In this document: positions 33,998 through 42,525 of the stretch, piece after piece
Layout of the letters: each line of letters starts with the position of its first letter
How positions within the stretch are numbered: the first letter of the stretch is position 1
From: Streptomyces sp. NBC_01241
GTDB lineage: Bacteria; Actinomycetota; Actinomycetes; Streptomycetales; Streptomycetaceae
Reading direction: 5' to 3'
DNA length: 64,000 bases
NCBI RefSeq assembly: GCF_041435435.1
Contig: NZ_CP108494.1
Coordinates: 2,886,501 to 2,950,500, forward strand
Made by a program: the position numbers and the translations under genes
The notes under the pieces: model-generated
Seen by the model: the letters and a program-made list of their open reading frames with translations, nothing else
Database searches by the model: none
What the model was told of the DNA's origin: nothing

Positions 33998-35077
33998 ATG
34001 ACAGTCACCCTGGCCGACGTGGCGGCTCGCGCCCGGGTGTCCCCGGCCACCGTCTCCCGTGTGCTGAACGGCAACTACCCGGTGGCCGCGTCCACCCGGG
34101 AGCGGGTCCTGCGCGCGGTGGACGACCTCGACTACGTGCTCAACGGACCGGCCAGCTCGCTCGCGGCCGCCACGTCCGACCTGGTCGGCATCCTGGTCAA
34201 CGACATCGCCGACCCGTTCTTCGGGATCATGGCGGGCGCGGCGCAGACGGAGATCGGCGGTCCGGGTGACGGCTCCGGGCGGGCCGGCGGCGAGAAGCTC
34301 GCCGTCATCTGCAATACCGGCGGCTCCCCCGAGCGCGAACTGACCTATCTCACCCTGCTCCAGCGCCAGCGTGCCGCCGCCGTCGTCCTCACCGGCGGCG
34401 CGGTGGAGGACCCGGGGCACCAGGCGGCGATCTCCGCCAAGCTGGCGAAGCTCGCGGACGCGGGCACCCGGGTGGTGCTGTGCGGGCGGCCCCCGCTGCC
34501 GGGCAGCGGGGCGGTCGTGGCCGCGCTCGCCTTCGACAACCGGGGCGGCGGGCGGCGGCTCACCGAACATCTGCTGTCGCTCGGCCACCGGCGGATCGGC
34601 TATGTCGCAGGCCCGTTGGAGCGGACGACGACCCGCCACCGGCTCGAAGGCCACCTCGACGCGATGAGGGCGGCGGGACTCGGCGACGGGGCGAGTGCCG
34701 GGGAGCAGGAACGCCTCACCGTCCATGGCCCCTACGACCGCCGCTCCGGCTACGAAGCCACCCTCGAACTCCTGCGCCGCGAACCGGAGGTGACGGCGAT
34801 CGTCGCCGCCAACGACACCGTGGCCCTGGGTGCGGGCGCGGCGGTCCGGGACCGCGGTCTCCGCATCCCCGAGGACGTCTCGGTGGCGGGCTTCGACGAT
34901 CTGCCGTTCTCCGTGGACGCGGTCCCGGCGCTGACGACCGTACGCCTGCCGCTCTTCGAGGCGGGGGCGCGGGCGGGGCGGCTGGCGATGGGCAAGGAGG
35001 CCCCGCCGCCGGGGGGCATCGCGACGATCGCGGCGGAGCTGATGGTGCGGGGGTCGACGGCGCCACCGCGGGTGTGA
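33998..35077 (+). CDS. LacI-family transcriptional regulator
   Basis: A 359-residue LacI/GalR repressor. HTH and hinge: TLADVAARARVSPATVSRVL through YVLNGPASSLA. The periplasmic-binding-like effector domain has GILVNDIADPFFGIM, FDNRGGGRRLTEHLLSLGH, YVAGPLERTTTRHRLEG and the closing VSVAGFDDLPFSVD...LTTVRLP. An insertion at about residues 87-97 (GGPGDGSGRAGGE) is unusual but short. ATG 33998 has CGGAGGAAAG upstream. It probably controls the divergent operon through 33890-33905 and perhaps also the isomerase now at 39508. Confidence 0.92.
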   Translation: MTVTLADVAARARVSPATVSRVLNGNYPVAASTRERVLRAVDDLDYVLNGPASSLAAATSDLVGILVNDIADPFFGIMAGAAQTEIGGPGDGSGRAGGEKLAVICNTGGSPERELTYLTLLQRQRAAAVVLTGGAVEDPGHQAAISAKLAKLADAGTRVVLCGRPPLPGSGAVVAALAFDNRGGGRRLTEHLLSLGHRRIGYVAGPLERTTTRHRLEGHLDAMRAAGLGDGASAGEQERLTVHGPYDRRSGYEATLELLRREPEVTAIVAANDTVALGAGAAVRDRGLRIPEDVSVAGFDDLPFSVDAVPALTTVRLPLFEAGARAGRLAMGKEAPPPGGIATIAAELMVRGSTAPPRV

Positions 35078-35187
35078 CCCACGCGATATCGTGTAAATAC
35101 CGGCATTCGGGAGGACCGGATGACGACCATGGGCACGGCGAGCGCCTGGGACGCGCTGGACGGTGTTCCGACGCTCCGGTATGGGCC

Positions 35188-35605
35188 TGCCGGGCCCTCG
35201 GCTTCCCGATCGACCCGCTGACCGGCACGGTGTCCGTCCCGCACCCCCACACCCTGCGCCGCCTGCTGGTCCAACTCGACGGTGATGCCCTGGACCACTA
35301 CGACCGCGCCCGGGCCCACCACCGCCACGAGATCCGGCGCCTGAAGACCGCTGCCTTCGCCCACCTCGACTGCCCCGACGCCAAGCAGGCCCTCCAACTC
35401 GTGCGCTGGAGGCAGGACTTCACCACCGGCAAGCTCACCATCGAACGCGTCTACCTGATCACCAGCCTGCCGCCCGGCGCCGCGACCGGCGCCCAACTCG
35501 CCGCCTGGATCCGCGGCCAGTGGAAGATCGAAAATCTTCTCCACCACGTCCGGGACCGCACCTTCCGCGAAGACGACTCCAAGATCCGCACCGGCCGTCC
35601 TCCAG
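35188..35605 (+). pseudogene. ISAs1-family transposase remnant
   Basis: Two joined fragments of an ISAs1 (IS4-superfamily) transposase: LGFPIDPLTGTVSVPHPHTL and LVQLDGDALDH, then after a large internal deletion EIRRLKTAAFAHLDCPDAKQ, VYLITSLPPGAATGAQLAAW and GQWKIENLLHHVRDRTFRED. The last part contains the family's catalytic-glutamate region. There is no start and no intact end. Upstream, 35078-35187 holds the LacI 3' region and nothing else recognisable. Confidence 0.75.
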
Positions 35606-35698
35606 GCTGCTGTGGCACGTCCTGGCCTGGGCAGCGGATCCAAGCTGCATGTGCCCGCACTGTTATCACGCGAAGCGTGCGGCACACGAGTGACTCCG

Positions 35699-35735
35699 TT
35701 AACGTGCGATGGCTTAGATTTTACCGGCACGTTAA
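35699..35735. promoter_or_regulatory. TTAACGTGC inverted repeat ahead of the CDP-glycerol gene
   Basis: TTAACGTGC and GCACGTTAA, perfect 9-bp arms around a 19-bp A/T-rich spacer (TTAGATTTTACC), ending 15 bp before the ATG at 35751. Its position suits an operator or a leader hairpin. It may also be the scar where the ISAs1 remnant meets the truncated gene. Confidence 0.45.
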
Positions 35736-35750
35736 AGAAGGGCGTTGCTC

Positions 35751-38528
35751 ATGGCGCAGTCTCTCGCCGATCTCACGTCGGCAAGAGTACGGAGGATCTT
35801 GCGATTCTTTCCCGAGAGCTCGCAGGCCGAGCGCGAGGAGTTGCGTGCCACGGCGCGGGAACTGCTCGAGATCCACGGCGAGGGGGTGCTCACTGACCTC
35901 CCTCCGCGCGAGCGCGTCATATGGTATCTCGCTGCCGAGGGGCGCGCCGAGGATCTTGTCAAGGTGGTCCGGCGCCAGCGCAGGGACCCGGGCGCCTTCC
36001 TCGTGGCAGGCGCCCGGCGCCCCCGGCTGGTGCTGCCGGGGCTGCGGGGCCTGGCGCTGCCTGAACGGATCGCCGCGCTCACGCATCGCGACTTGCCGGT
36101 GACGGCGCAGCTCACCTCGGTCGGCTGGCGCGGCGACGATCTGGTATGGGAAGGGTACGCGTTTGTCGCGAACCTGCCGCGTCCCTCGGGCCGCGTCATC
36201 GGCCGATTCGCGGTGCTGGAGGACGGCGAGACCGGCCGCCGCATCAGACTGCGCATGCGCCGCACCCGCAGCGAGCAGGCCACCGTCGCCTCCGGACAGG
36301 CCCTGCACTGCTACGACCACACGGGCTTCGAAGTCGTCGTCTCTGCTCGTCGGCTGCGCGAGCTCGCCGAGCACGGTGCCGGCCAGTGGTTTCTGTACGT
36401 CGGGATCCTGGGACCGGGCGGGACCTACGGCGCGCGGGTGCGCCAGCGCGACGCGGGCACGGCCGGGCACAACCAGGTTCGTCATCTGGCGGACGGCTCA
36501 CGTCTCGTGGTCGGCTTCACCAAGAATGCCGTGAGCATCACGGTGCAGCAGCCCCCTGTCGAGGTCGAGTCCTGCACCGTCGCGGACGGCGAGCTGCGAC
36601 TGGTCACCAGGGCGCGGAGCGGCGCCAAGGCCCCCACCGCCGTGAGCGTCGTCGTAGGCGACACCAGACTCGACAGCCCGCTCACTCCCCTGTCCGATTC
36701 CGCTGACGCGTTCCGGCGCTACCAGTCGGTCTTCAGTCTTGCCCGGCTGGCCGCGAACGACGTGCCGGGAACCAAGACCCGGGAATTCAAGGTGACCTTG
36801 AGGGGAGCCGACGACCGGGGCCAGGCGGCCCTCCTCGCCGAGGGCTTCACGACCGGCAGGCACCGGCTTGCCCCCGGCCGCGAGCTGGCCGTCCACCGCG
36901 ACGGGCCCGGCAGGCTGGTGCTGGCAACGCGAGCCGTCCGACCCGTGGTCGACGCGATGACCGTGACGGGGTCGGGGGAGCTGGTGCTCGAGGGTACGTA
37001 TCCCGGTGAGGAAGCGGCCGGGAAGAAGGTCATCCTGCGGCACGGGGTCCGCTTCGAGGAGAAGGAGCTGCCGGTCGAGCTTGCCGACGGGCGGTTCACG
37101 GTCCGGATCAAGCCCGAGGCGGCCCCGCAGGTGCACGGTCCCGAGCTGCCCCTGTGCCCCGGTCGCTGGTACCTGTTCTTCCGCGACGTGGACGCCTGGG
37201 ACAAGTCCGGGGACGTCCCGGTGACCTTGCGTCCGGAGCAGGTGCAGGAGCTGCCCCTGTGCTTCAGTGGCCCGCAGCGTGCTTACACCGTGGACCGCCG
37301 CTACTTCGACCGCATCTTCATCGAGCCGGAACGGCTGCTCGGCCCCGGTGAGCACGGCGCCTACCGGCAGCGCATGCTGCGCGAGGTGTACTTCCGCGAG
37401 CAGCGCGAGCTCCCCTTGCGCGACGCGGTGCTCTACACGAGCCTCAGCGGCAAGCAGTTCTCGGACTCGCCGCGGGCGGTCTACGAGGAGCTGGTGCGCC
37501 GGGGGGTCGACGTCGAGCACATCTGGACCCAGGACGGGGGGCTGCCCGAGATGCCGCCGGGAGCGCGTGTGGTGGGCCAGGGCAGCCGCGAGTGGTACGA
37601 GGCACTGGCGCGCAGCCGCTACGTCGTCGTCAACACGGCGGTGGGCGATTGGTTCGTCACCCGCCCCGGGCAGCAGGTCGTGCAGACCTGGCACGGCACG
37701 CCGCTGAAGAAGATAGGCAAGGACCTCCTCGGCACTACCAAGTCGAGTCCCGCCTATATCGCCAGCCTGCCGCACAGCTACCGGCAGTTCGACTTCGTGG
37801 TGTCGCCGAACGCGTACACCACAGAGATCATGCGCAGGGCGTACAGCATCGAAGGCGACCTGTTCGAGAGCGGTTATCCGCGCAACGACGTCTTCCACGC
37901 CCCCGACCGCGACGCGCGGGCCGCGCGGGTCAGGGAGCGGCTCGGCCTGCCCGAGGGCAAGAAGGTGGTGCTCTACGCTCCTACCTGGCGGGAAGACCAG
38001 CGGCACGCGAGCAAGCTGTACAAACTCGATCTGCGGATCGACCTGGCCGCGGCCCAGGCCGAACTCGGTCACGACCATGTGCTGCTCTTCCGCAAGCACC
38101 CGAGGGTCCATGGCAGCCTACCGGGTGTCGGCCGGGGTTTCGTGTGGGACGTTACCCGCTACCCGGACATCGCCGATCTGTACCTCGTCGCCGATGTGCT
38201 GGTCACCGACTACTCCTCGGCGTTCTTCGACTTCGCGCACTCGGGTAAGCCGATGCTGTTCTTCACCTACGACCTGGAGCACTACCGGGACTCGCTGCGC
38301 GGCTTGTACTTCGACCTCACCACCCGGGCGCCCGGCCCGCTGCTGGAGACCTCCGAAGACCTGGTCAAGGCCCTGCTCGACGTCGATGCCGTCGAAGCGG
38401 AGTACCGGGAGAAGTACGCTCAGTTCATAAGGGACTTCTGCGAGCCCGGGGACGGTCTCGCGACAGCGCGGGTCGTAGACCGCATGCTCGTCGGCGGACC
38501 GCACGCCGCAGCCCCGACCGACGGCTGA
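35751..38528 (+). CDS. CDP-glycerol glycerophosphotransferase-family protein, probably 5'-truncated
   Basis: A 925-residue teichoic-acid polymerase-like protein. The last 400 residues (from about 525) form the Glyphos_transf domain: DAVLYTSLSGKQFSDSPRAV, VQTWHGTPLKKIGKDL, SGYPRNDVF, VLYAPTWRED, VLLFRKHP and DVLVTDYSSAFFDFA. The first 520 residues are linker and beta-sandwich repeats. Streptomyces relatives are usually about 1,200 residues with an N-terminal GT2 domain; here the frame starts just after where that domain would end, next to an ISAs1 remnant, so the 5' third may be lost. Product: cell-wall glycopolymer, by family. Confidence 0.85.
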   Translation: MAQSLADLTSARVRRILRFFPESSQAEREELRATARELLEIHGEGVLTDLPPRERVIWYLAAEGRAEDLVKVVRRQRRDPGAFLVAGARRPRLVLPGLRGLALPERIAALTHRDLPVTAQLTSVGWRGDDLVWEGYAFVANLPRPSGRVIGRFAVLEDGETGRRIRLRMRRTRSEQATVASGQALHCYDHTGFEVVVSARRLRELAEHGAGQWFLYVGILGPGGTYGARVRQRDAGTAGHNQVRHLADGSRLVVGFTKNAVSITVQQPPVEVESCTVADGELRLVTRARSGAKAPTAVSVVVGDTRLDSPLTPLSDSADAFRRYQSVFSLARLAANDVPGTKTREFKVTLRGADDRGQAALLAEGFTTGRHRLAPGRELAVHRDGPGRLVLATRAVRPVVDAMTVTGSGELVLEGTYPGEEAAGKKVILRHGVRFEEKELPVELADGRFTVRIKPEAAPQVHGPELPLCPGRWYLFFRDVDAWDKSGDVPVTLRPEQVQELPLCFSGPQRAYTVDRRYFDRIFIEPERLLGPGEHGAYRQRMLREVYFREQRELPLRDAVLYTSLSGKQFSDSPRAVYEELVRRGVDVEHIWTQDGGLPEMPPGARVVGQGSREWYEALARSRYVVVNTAVGDWFVTRPGQQVVQTWHGTPLKKIGKDLLGTTKSSPAYIASLPHSYRQFDFVVSPNAYTTEIMRRAYSIEGDLFESGYPRNDVFHAPDRDARAARVRERLGLPEGKKVVLYAPTWREDQRHASKLYKLDLRIDLAAAQAELGHDHVLLFRKHPRVHGSLPGVGRGFVWDVTRYPDIADLYLVADVLVTDYSSAFFDFAHSGKPMLFFTYDLEHYRDSLRGLYFDLTTRAPGPLLETSEDLVKALLDVDAVEAEYREKYAQFIRDFCEPGDGLATARVVDRMLVGGPHAAAPTDG

Positions 38529-38539
38529 GCGTGCCGCGC

Positions 38540-39093
38540 AGGGCCGGGCGGGACCGGCCCTGCGCGGATGGGACGCGCGGCGCGAGGGCGTGACGCGCAT
38601 CTCTTGGGTCTTCAGGTCGATACCGGCGACGCTGCCCGTGGGCAGGAGCGGTTCGGGTCGGTCCTGCTCGGCGGTGAGCACGACGAACCACTTGCGGCCC
38701 TCGCGCTTGACGCTGACGGTCTTGACCTTGCCGACCACCACACGGTGCTGGTTGACCTTGACGTGCCCGACGCCCTGGAAACGGACCCGGGTAACGGGGT
38801 CGTGCGGGGTGGAGTTCCACCGGCAGCCGTCGCCGTCCTTGGGGAAATCCACAGTGTCGAACCAGTTCACCCCACGAAAGCGCGGGTAGCCGGGCGTCTC
38901 GCCGGCCTTGATCCGGCGGAAGAACGCACCGAACGCCTTGTCCAGGCGACGCAGCGTGGCCTGCTGCGAGGAGAAGGACCAGCGGCCCTGCCGCTTTGGG
39001 TCGAACGCCCGGATCTCCTTCAGCTGTGCTGACTGCACCCCGTACGTGATGCTCGTCCTCGGCACGTGCCGGAAGGCGTCACGGCGTTCCTGC
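38540..39093 (-). pseudogene. TnpB (IS200/IS605) N-terminal-region remnant
   Basis: The frame reads QERRDAFRHVPRTSITYG, SAQLKEIRAFDPKRQGRWSF, SSQQATLRRLDKAFGAFFRR, TPGYPRFRGVNWFDTVDFPK and SVKREGRKWFVVL, ending at the first RuvC region (SVAGIDL). This is the wedge and REC-like part of a classic TnpB. The first 40 or so residues and everything after RuvC-I are gone, so it cannot cut DNA. Confidence 0.85.
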
Positions 39094-39405
39094 TTCAACG
39101 ACGCCATGCTGACGCGCTGCGAGGAGATCATGAGGAACGTCTGCACGGACTTCGGCGCGGAGCTGATCGAGTTCAACGGCGAAGAGGATCACGTGCATCT
39201 CCTGGTGCACTACCTGCCGAAGATCGCCCTGTCGGCCCTGGTGAACTCGCTCAAGGGCGTGTCCTCCCGCTATCTGCGACAGGAGTTCACCGGCCATGTC
39301 AACCGCTTCATCATGCACGGCCGTTTCTGGTCGGGCTCCTACTTCGCCGGGTCCTGCGGTGGCGCACCGTTGGATATCGTCAAGCAGTACATCGAGCAGC
39401 AATAA
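39094..39405 (+). pseudogene. TnpA (IS200-type Y1 HUH transposase), C-terminal part
   Basis: From FNDAMLTRCEEIM the frame matches IS200 TnpA to its end: the HUH motif EEDHVHLLV, NSLKGVSSRYLRQEF, and the catalytic-tyrosine helix IVKQYIEQQ. The first 30 or so residues are missing and are replaced by antisense TnpB sequence. It is joined head-to-head with the TnpB remnant at about 39093, which suggests that one deletion removed both 5' ends and the region between them. Confidence 0.85.
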
Positions 39406-39444
39406 CGTCCGCTTCAGCCTGACAGTTAGAGCAGTCCCGAGATC

Positions 39445-39480
39445 GGATTCCCTCCCCGCCCGAAGGCAGGGATTCCCTCC
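39445..39480. repeat. Right end of the IS200/IS605 element
   Basis: GGATTCCCTCC occurs twice (39445-39455, 39470-39480) around the hairpin CCCGCC-CGAA-GGCAGG. A subterminal hairpin near the right end is what HUH transposases of this family bind. It lies directly before the next gene's ribosome site, so the element ends within about 25 bp of the start codon. Confidence 0.65.
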
Positions 39481-39507
39481 GAAGAGAGGGATGGAAGGAA
39501 CACGCAA

Positions 39508-40296
39508 GTGAAGCTCGCTTTCTCGACCCTCGGAGTGCCGGGGATGCCGGTGGCCGATGTCGTCCGGCTCGCCGCGGAGCACGGTTATCAGGGGGTGGAG
39601 CTGCGCGCCCACGCCGAGGAACCGGTTCACCCGGGCATCTCGGCGCTCGAACGGGCCGATGTCGTCGAGGAGTTCAAGAAGGGCGGCGTCGAGATCCTGA
39701 CCGTTGCCGGGTATGTCCGCGTCGCGGCCGAGGGGGACGACCGGGCCGCGCTGGACGAGCTCGCCGGGCTGATGGAGCTGGCCCACGACCTGGGGGCCCG
39801 GAACGTGCGGGTCTTCCCGGGCGGCGGCGGCCAGGACCCCGCCGTGGCCGACGCGATCGCCGCCCGCCGGCTGGGCGCCGCCGCTCCGCACGCCGCGGAC
39901 CTGGGCGTACGCATCCTGCTGGAGACCCACGACTCGCACCGGGCGGGGGCCGACGTGGCCCGGGTGGTGGGGGCGGTGGGGCACGGCAGCATCGGTGCGC
40001 TGTGGGACGTCATGCACACCTGGCTGGCGGGCGAGGAGCCGGCCGCGAGCCAGGCGGTGCTGGCCCCGCACCTGGGGTACGTACAGGTGAAGGACATCGC
40101 GTCGGCCGAGGACACCACGCCGCTGGCACTGGGCGCGGGGGTGCTGCCACTGCGGGAGTGCCTGGACACCCTGGACGCGGACAGCTGGGTCTGCTGGGAG
40201 TACGAGAAGCGGTGGCACCCGGGGGCGGCGGAGCTGCCGGGGCTGCTGAGCGCGGGGCGGGAGCATCTGCTGCGGCTGGGTACGCCCAAGTCGTAG
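39508..40296 (+). CDS. TIM-barrel sugar phosphate isomerase/epimerase
   Basis: A 262-residue xylose-isomerase-like protein: LAFSTLGVPGMPVADVVRLA at the start, GYQGVELRAH, the metal-ligand regions ILLETHDSHRAG, IGALWDVMHTW and YVQVKD, and the last Glu in VCWEYEKRWHP. GTG 39508 has GGAAGGAA 8 bp upstream. It is not closely similar to the isomerase at 30630 beyond the fold. Its likely original place was directly downstream of the LacI gene; the 4.4-kb insertion now separates them, and its promoter may be altered. Confidence 0.88.
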   Translation: MKLAFSTLGVPGMPVADVVRLAAEHGYQGVELRAHAEEPVHPGISALERADVVEEFKKGGVEILTVAGYVRVAAEGDDRAALDELAGLMELAHDLGARNVRVFPGGGGQDPAVADAIAARRLGAAAPHAADLGVRILLETHDSHRAGADVARVVGAVGHGSIGALWDVMHTWLAGEEPAASQAVLAPHLGYVQVKDIASAEDTTPLALGAGVLPLRECLDTLDADSWVCWEYEKRWHPGAAELPGLLSAGREHLLRLGTPKS

Positions 40297-40306
40297 GCGG
40301 CTGCGC

Positions 40307-41266
40307 TCAGGTCCGCGCCGGCCGCGGTACCGGTTCCGGCGTCTCCGGCTCCGCAGGTCCCGCAGTCCCACCGGGCACGGGAGCCCGATCCGATGCCGCC
40401 CGGCCGGGCCGGCGCGCCCCCGCCAGCGAGGTGAGGGCCACCCCGCCGACCAGGAGAGCCGCCGCGCACCACCGCAGCGGGCTCACCGACTCGCCGAGGA
40501 ACAGCGCGGCCGAGGACATCCCGAAGACCGGGACGAGCAGGGTGAACGGGGCCACCGACGAGGCCGGGTGGTGGCGCAGCAGGAAGCCCCAGGCCCCGAA
40601 GCCGAAGACGGTGGTGATCCACGCGACGTAGACGATGATTGCGGCCCCGCTCCAGTCGAGCGCGGCCAGGGCGTCGGCGTCGCGGTCCCAGCCCTCGAAG
40701 ACGAGGGAGAGGCCGAGCAGCGGGAGCACGGGCACGGTCGATACCCACACCATGAAGTTGAGGGAGTCGGGCGGGGCGGCCTTGCGGGTCAACACGTTGG
40801 ACACACCCCAGCAGGCCGCCGCCGCGATCACCAGGACGAAGGCGAGCACGGGCCCGCCCGCGCCCTCGTCGACCGCCGCCACCGCGATGCCCGCGAGAGC
40901 CACCCCCATCCCCAACACCCGTATTCTGCCCGGTCGTTCACCGAGGGCGAGCGCCGCGAAGAGAGCCGTGAAGACCGCCTGGACCTGGAGCACGAGGGAG
41001 GAGAGACCGGCGGGCATCCCGCGGTCCATGCCGATGAAGAGCAGCCCGAACTTCGCCACTCCGAGGACGAGCCCGACGCCGACGATCCACTTCCAGGCGA
41101 CCTTGGGCCGGCCGACGAAGAAGACCGCGGGCAGCGCGGCGACCAGGAAGCGCAGGGCGGAGAAGAGCAGCGGCGGGAAGTGCCCGAGGCCGACCTCGAT
41201 GACGACGAAATTGACACCCCAGACGGCGGCCACCAGGGCGGCCAGGGCGATGTGGAGGGGACGCAT
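40307..41266 (-). CDS. EamA-family (DMT) transporter
   Basis: A 319-residue membrane exporter of the drug/metabolite transporter superfamily with ten predicted helices in two EamA halves (ALVAAVWGVNFVVIEVG; FVLVIAAAACWGVSNVLTRK). The conserved short motifs ALRFLVAALP and GLSSLVLQVQAVFTALF are visible. A hydrophilic Pro/Ala-rich tail follows the last helix (about residue 290). Start ATG 41266, at the RPLHIAL sequence. It is divergent from a LysR regulator, the usual arrangement for amino-acid or metabolite exporters; substrate unknown. Confidence 0.9.
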   Translation of the reverse strand: MRPLHIALAALVAAVWGVNFVVIEVGLGHFPPLLFSALRFLVAALPAVFFVGRPKVAWKWIVGVGLVLGVAKFGLLFIGMDRGMPAGLSSLVLQVQAVFTALFAALALGERPGRIRVLGMGVALAGIAVAAVDEGAGGPVLAFVLVIAAAACWGVSNVLTRKAAPPDSLNFMVWVSTVPVLPLLGLSLVFEGWDRDADALAALDWSGAAIIVYVAWITTVFGFGAWGFLLRHHPASSVAPFTLLVPVFGMSSAALFLGESVSPLRWCAAALLVGGVALTSLAGARRPGRAASDRAPVPGGTAGPAEPETPEPVPRPART

Positions 41267-41308
41267 GCACCGAGGATCACCCGAGCCGACCATGTAGCAC
41301 CAGCACGG

Positions 41309-41326
41309 ATTCCTTCATGGTGGAAT
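41309..41326. promoter_or_regulatory. Candidate LysR operator
   Basis: ATTCC-N8-GGAAT, a perfect 5-bp inverted repeat containing a T-N11-A arrangement, between the divergent EamA and LysR genes. A TTGCTAACCGATTACC A/T-rich stretch follows on the LysR side. Confidence 0.5.
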
Positions 41327-41365
41327 TGAGCGTTGCTAACCGATTACCAAGGGCCGGAGGTTCCG

Positions 41366-42277
41366 GTGCTCGATCTGTCCCGGCTGCGCGCACTGCACGC
41401 CGTCTCCGTCCATGGCTCCGTCGCGGGCGCCGCCGCCGCGCTCGGCTACACCCCGTCGGCGGTCTCGCAGCAGATCACGAAGCTGGAGCGGGAGACCCGT
41501 ACGACCCTTCTCGAACGGCGCGGGCGCGGCGTCGCGCTGACCGAGGAGGCGCTCCATCTCGCCACCACCGCCCAGCAGTTGCTGGCGATCGTGGAGCGCG
41601 CGGAGACGACGCTGGAGGAGCGCAGGGGGCTGCCGACGGGGCGGCTGTCGATCGGCGCGTTCGCGTCCGCGGCGCGCGGGCTGCTGCCCGGTGTACTGGC
41701 CGGGCTGGACCGGGACCATCCGGCGCTGGAGGTCCGGCTGACCGAGGTCGATCCGCATCTCTCGGTCGATCTGGTGGCCAAGGGCGTGATCGATCTGGCG
41801 GTCGCGCACGACTGGGACATCGCCCCGCTGCCCGCCCCGGAGGGCGTGGCGCAGGCGGTGATCGGTGACGACCCGTGCGATCTGCTGGTGCCGGCAGGCC
41901 ACCGGCTCGCCGGGCGGGAGGCGGTGCGGCGCGAGGAGCTGGCGAAGGAGCGATGGATCTGCCAGCCGCCCGGGACGGTCTGCCACGACTGGCTCGTACG
42001 GACGCTGCGCGCGGCGGGTTACGAGCCGGACATCCGGCACCAGGCGGAGGAGAACCACACGCAGCTGGCCCTGCTCGCCGCCGGCCTCGGGGTCGCGTTG
42101 ATCCCGCGCCTGGGGCGGGGGCCGCTGCCGCCCGGGGTGGTCGCGGTGCCGCTCGCCCCCGTGCCGGTGCGCCGGCTGTACGCGCTGTGGCGTACGGAGG
42201 CGGCCCGGCGGCCCTCGATCACGGCGGCGGTGTCGGCGCTCCAGGCCCATGGGACCGCGGTGGGGCTGAGGACGTAA
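41366..42277 (+). CDS. LysR-family regulator
   Basis: A 303-residue LTTR. N-terminal winged HTH: LDLSRLRALHAVSVHGSVAG, TPSAVSQQITKLERETRTTL. Effector domain: GRLSIGAFASAARGLLPGVL, and the closing LALLAAGLGVALIPRLG. GTG 41366 has GGAGG 6 bp upstream. It probably controls the divergent EamA exporter in response to the exported metabolite, through the site at 41309-41326. Confidence 0.9.
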   Translation: MLDLSRLRALHAVSVHGSVAGAAAALGYTPSAVSQQITKLERETRTTLLERRGRGVALTEEALHLATTAQQLLAIVERAETTLEERRGLPTGRLSIGAFASAARGLLPGVLAGLDRDHPALEVRLTEVDPHLSVDLVAKGVIDLAVAHDWDIAPLPAPEGVAQAVIGDDPCDLLVPAGHRLAGREAVRREELAKERWICQPPGTVCHDWLVRTLRAAGYEPDIRHQAEENHTQLALLAAGLGVALIPRLGRGPLPPGVVAVPLAPVPVRRLYALWRTEAARRPSITAAVSALQAHGTAVGLRT

Positions 42278-42422
42278 CGGAACCCCGGCGCCGCGACCCC
42301 TGCCACCGAGCTCCTCCGGCGCCACGCTTCCGGCGCCGCGTCCCCCTGACGCCTCGCCCCGTGCACCACACTCCCGGCGCCGCGGCCCCGGGTACTGGAC
42401 GGGCTCAAAACGGTCCGAGCCC

Positions 42423-42472
42423 TTGACCGGAAGTTATTTTCTGGATATCCGTGCTTCTTGGAAGTTACTTTC
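42423..42472 (+). promoter_or_regulatory. GH3 promoter with duplicated GGAAGTTAYTTTC motif
   Basis: TTGACC (42423-42428), a 17-bp spacer and TATCCG form a plausible promoter. GGAAGTTATTTTC (42429-42441) fills the spacer, and GGAAGTTACTTTC (42460-42472) repeats 31 bp later (three helical turns). The region is strikingly A/T-richer than the GC-rich tract before it (42278-42410). A repressor could bind both copies on one DNA face. Confidence 0.6.
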
Positions 42473-42525
42473 ACCACCGTTTCTTTCACCACCTCTCGTC
42501 CCCGAGTACGGCCGAAGGAGCTCAC

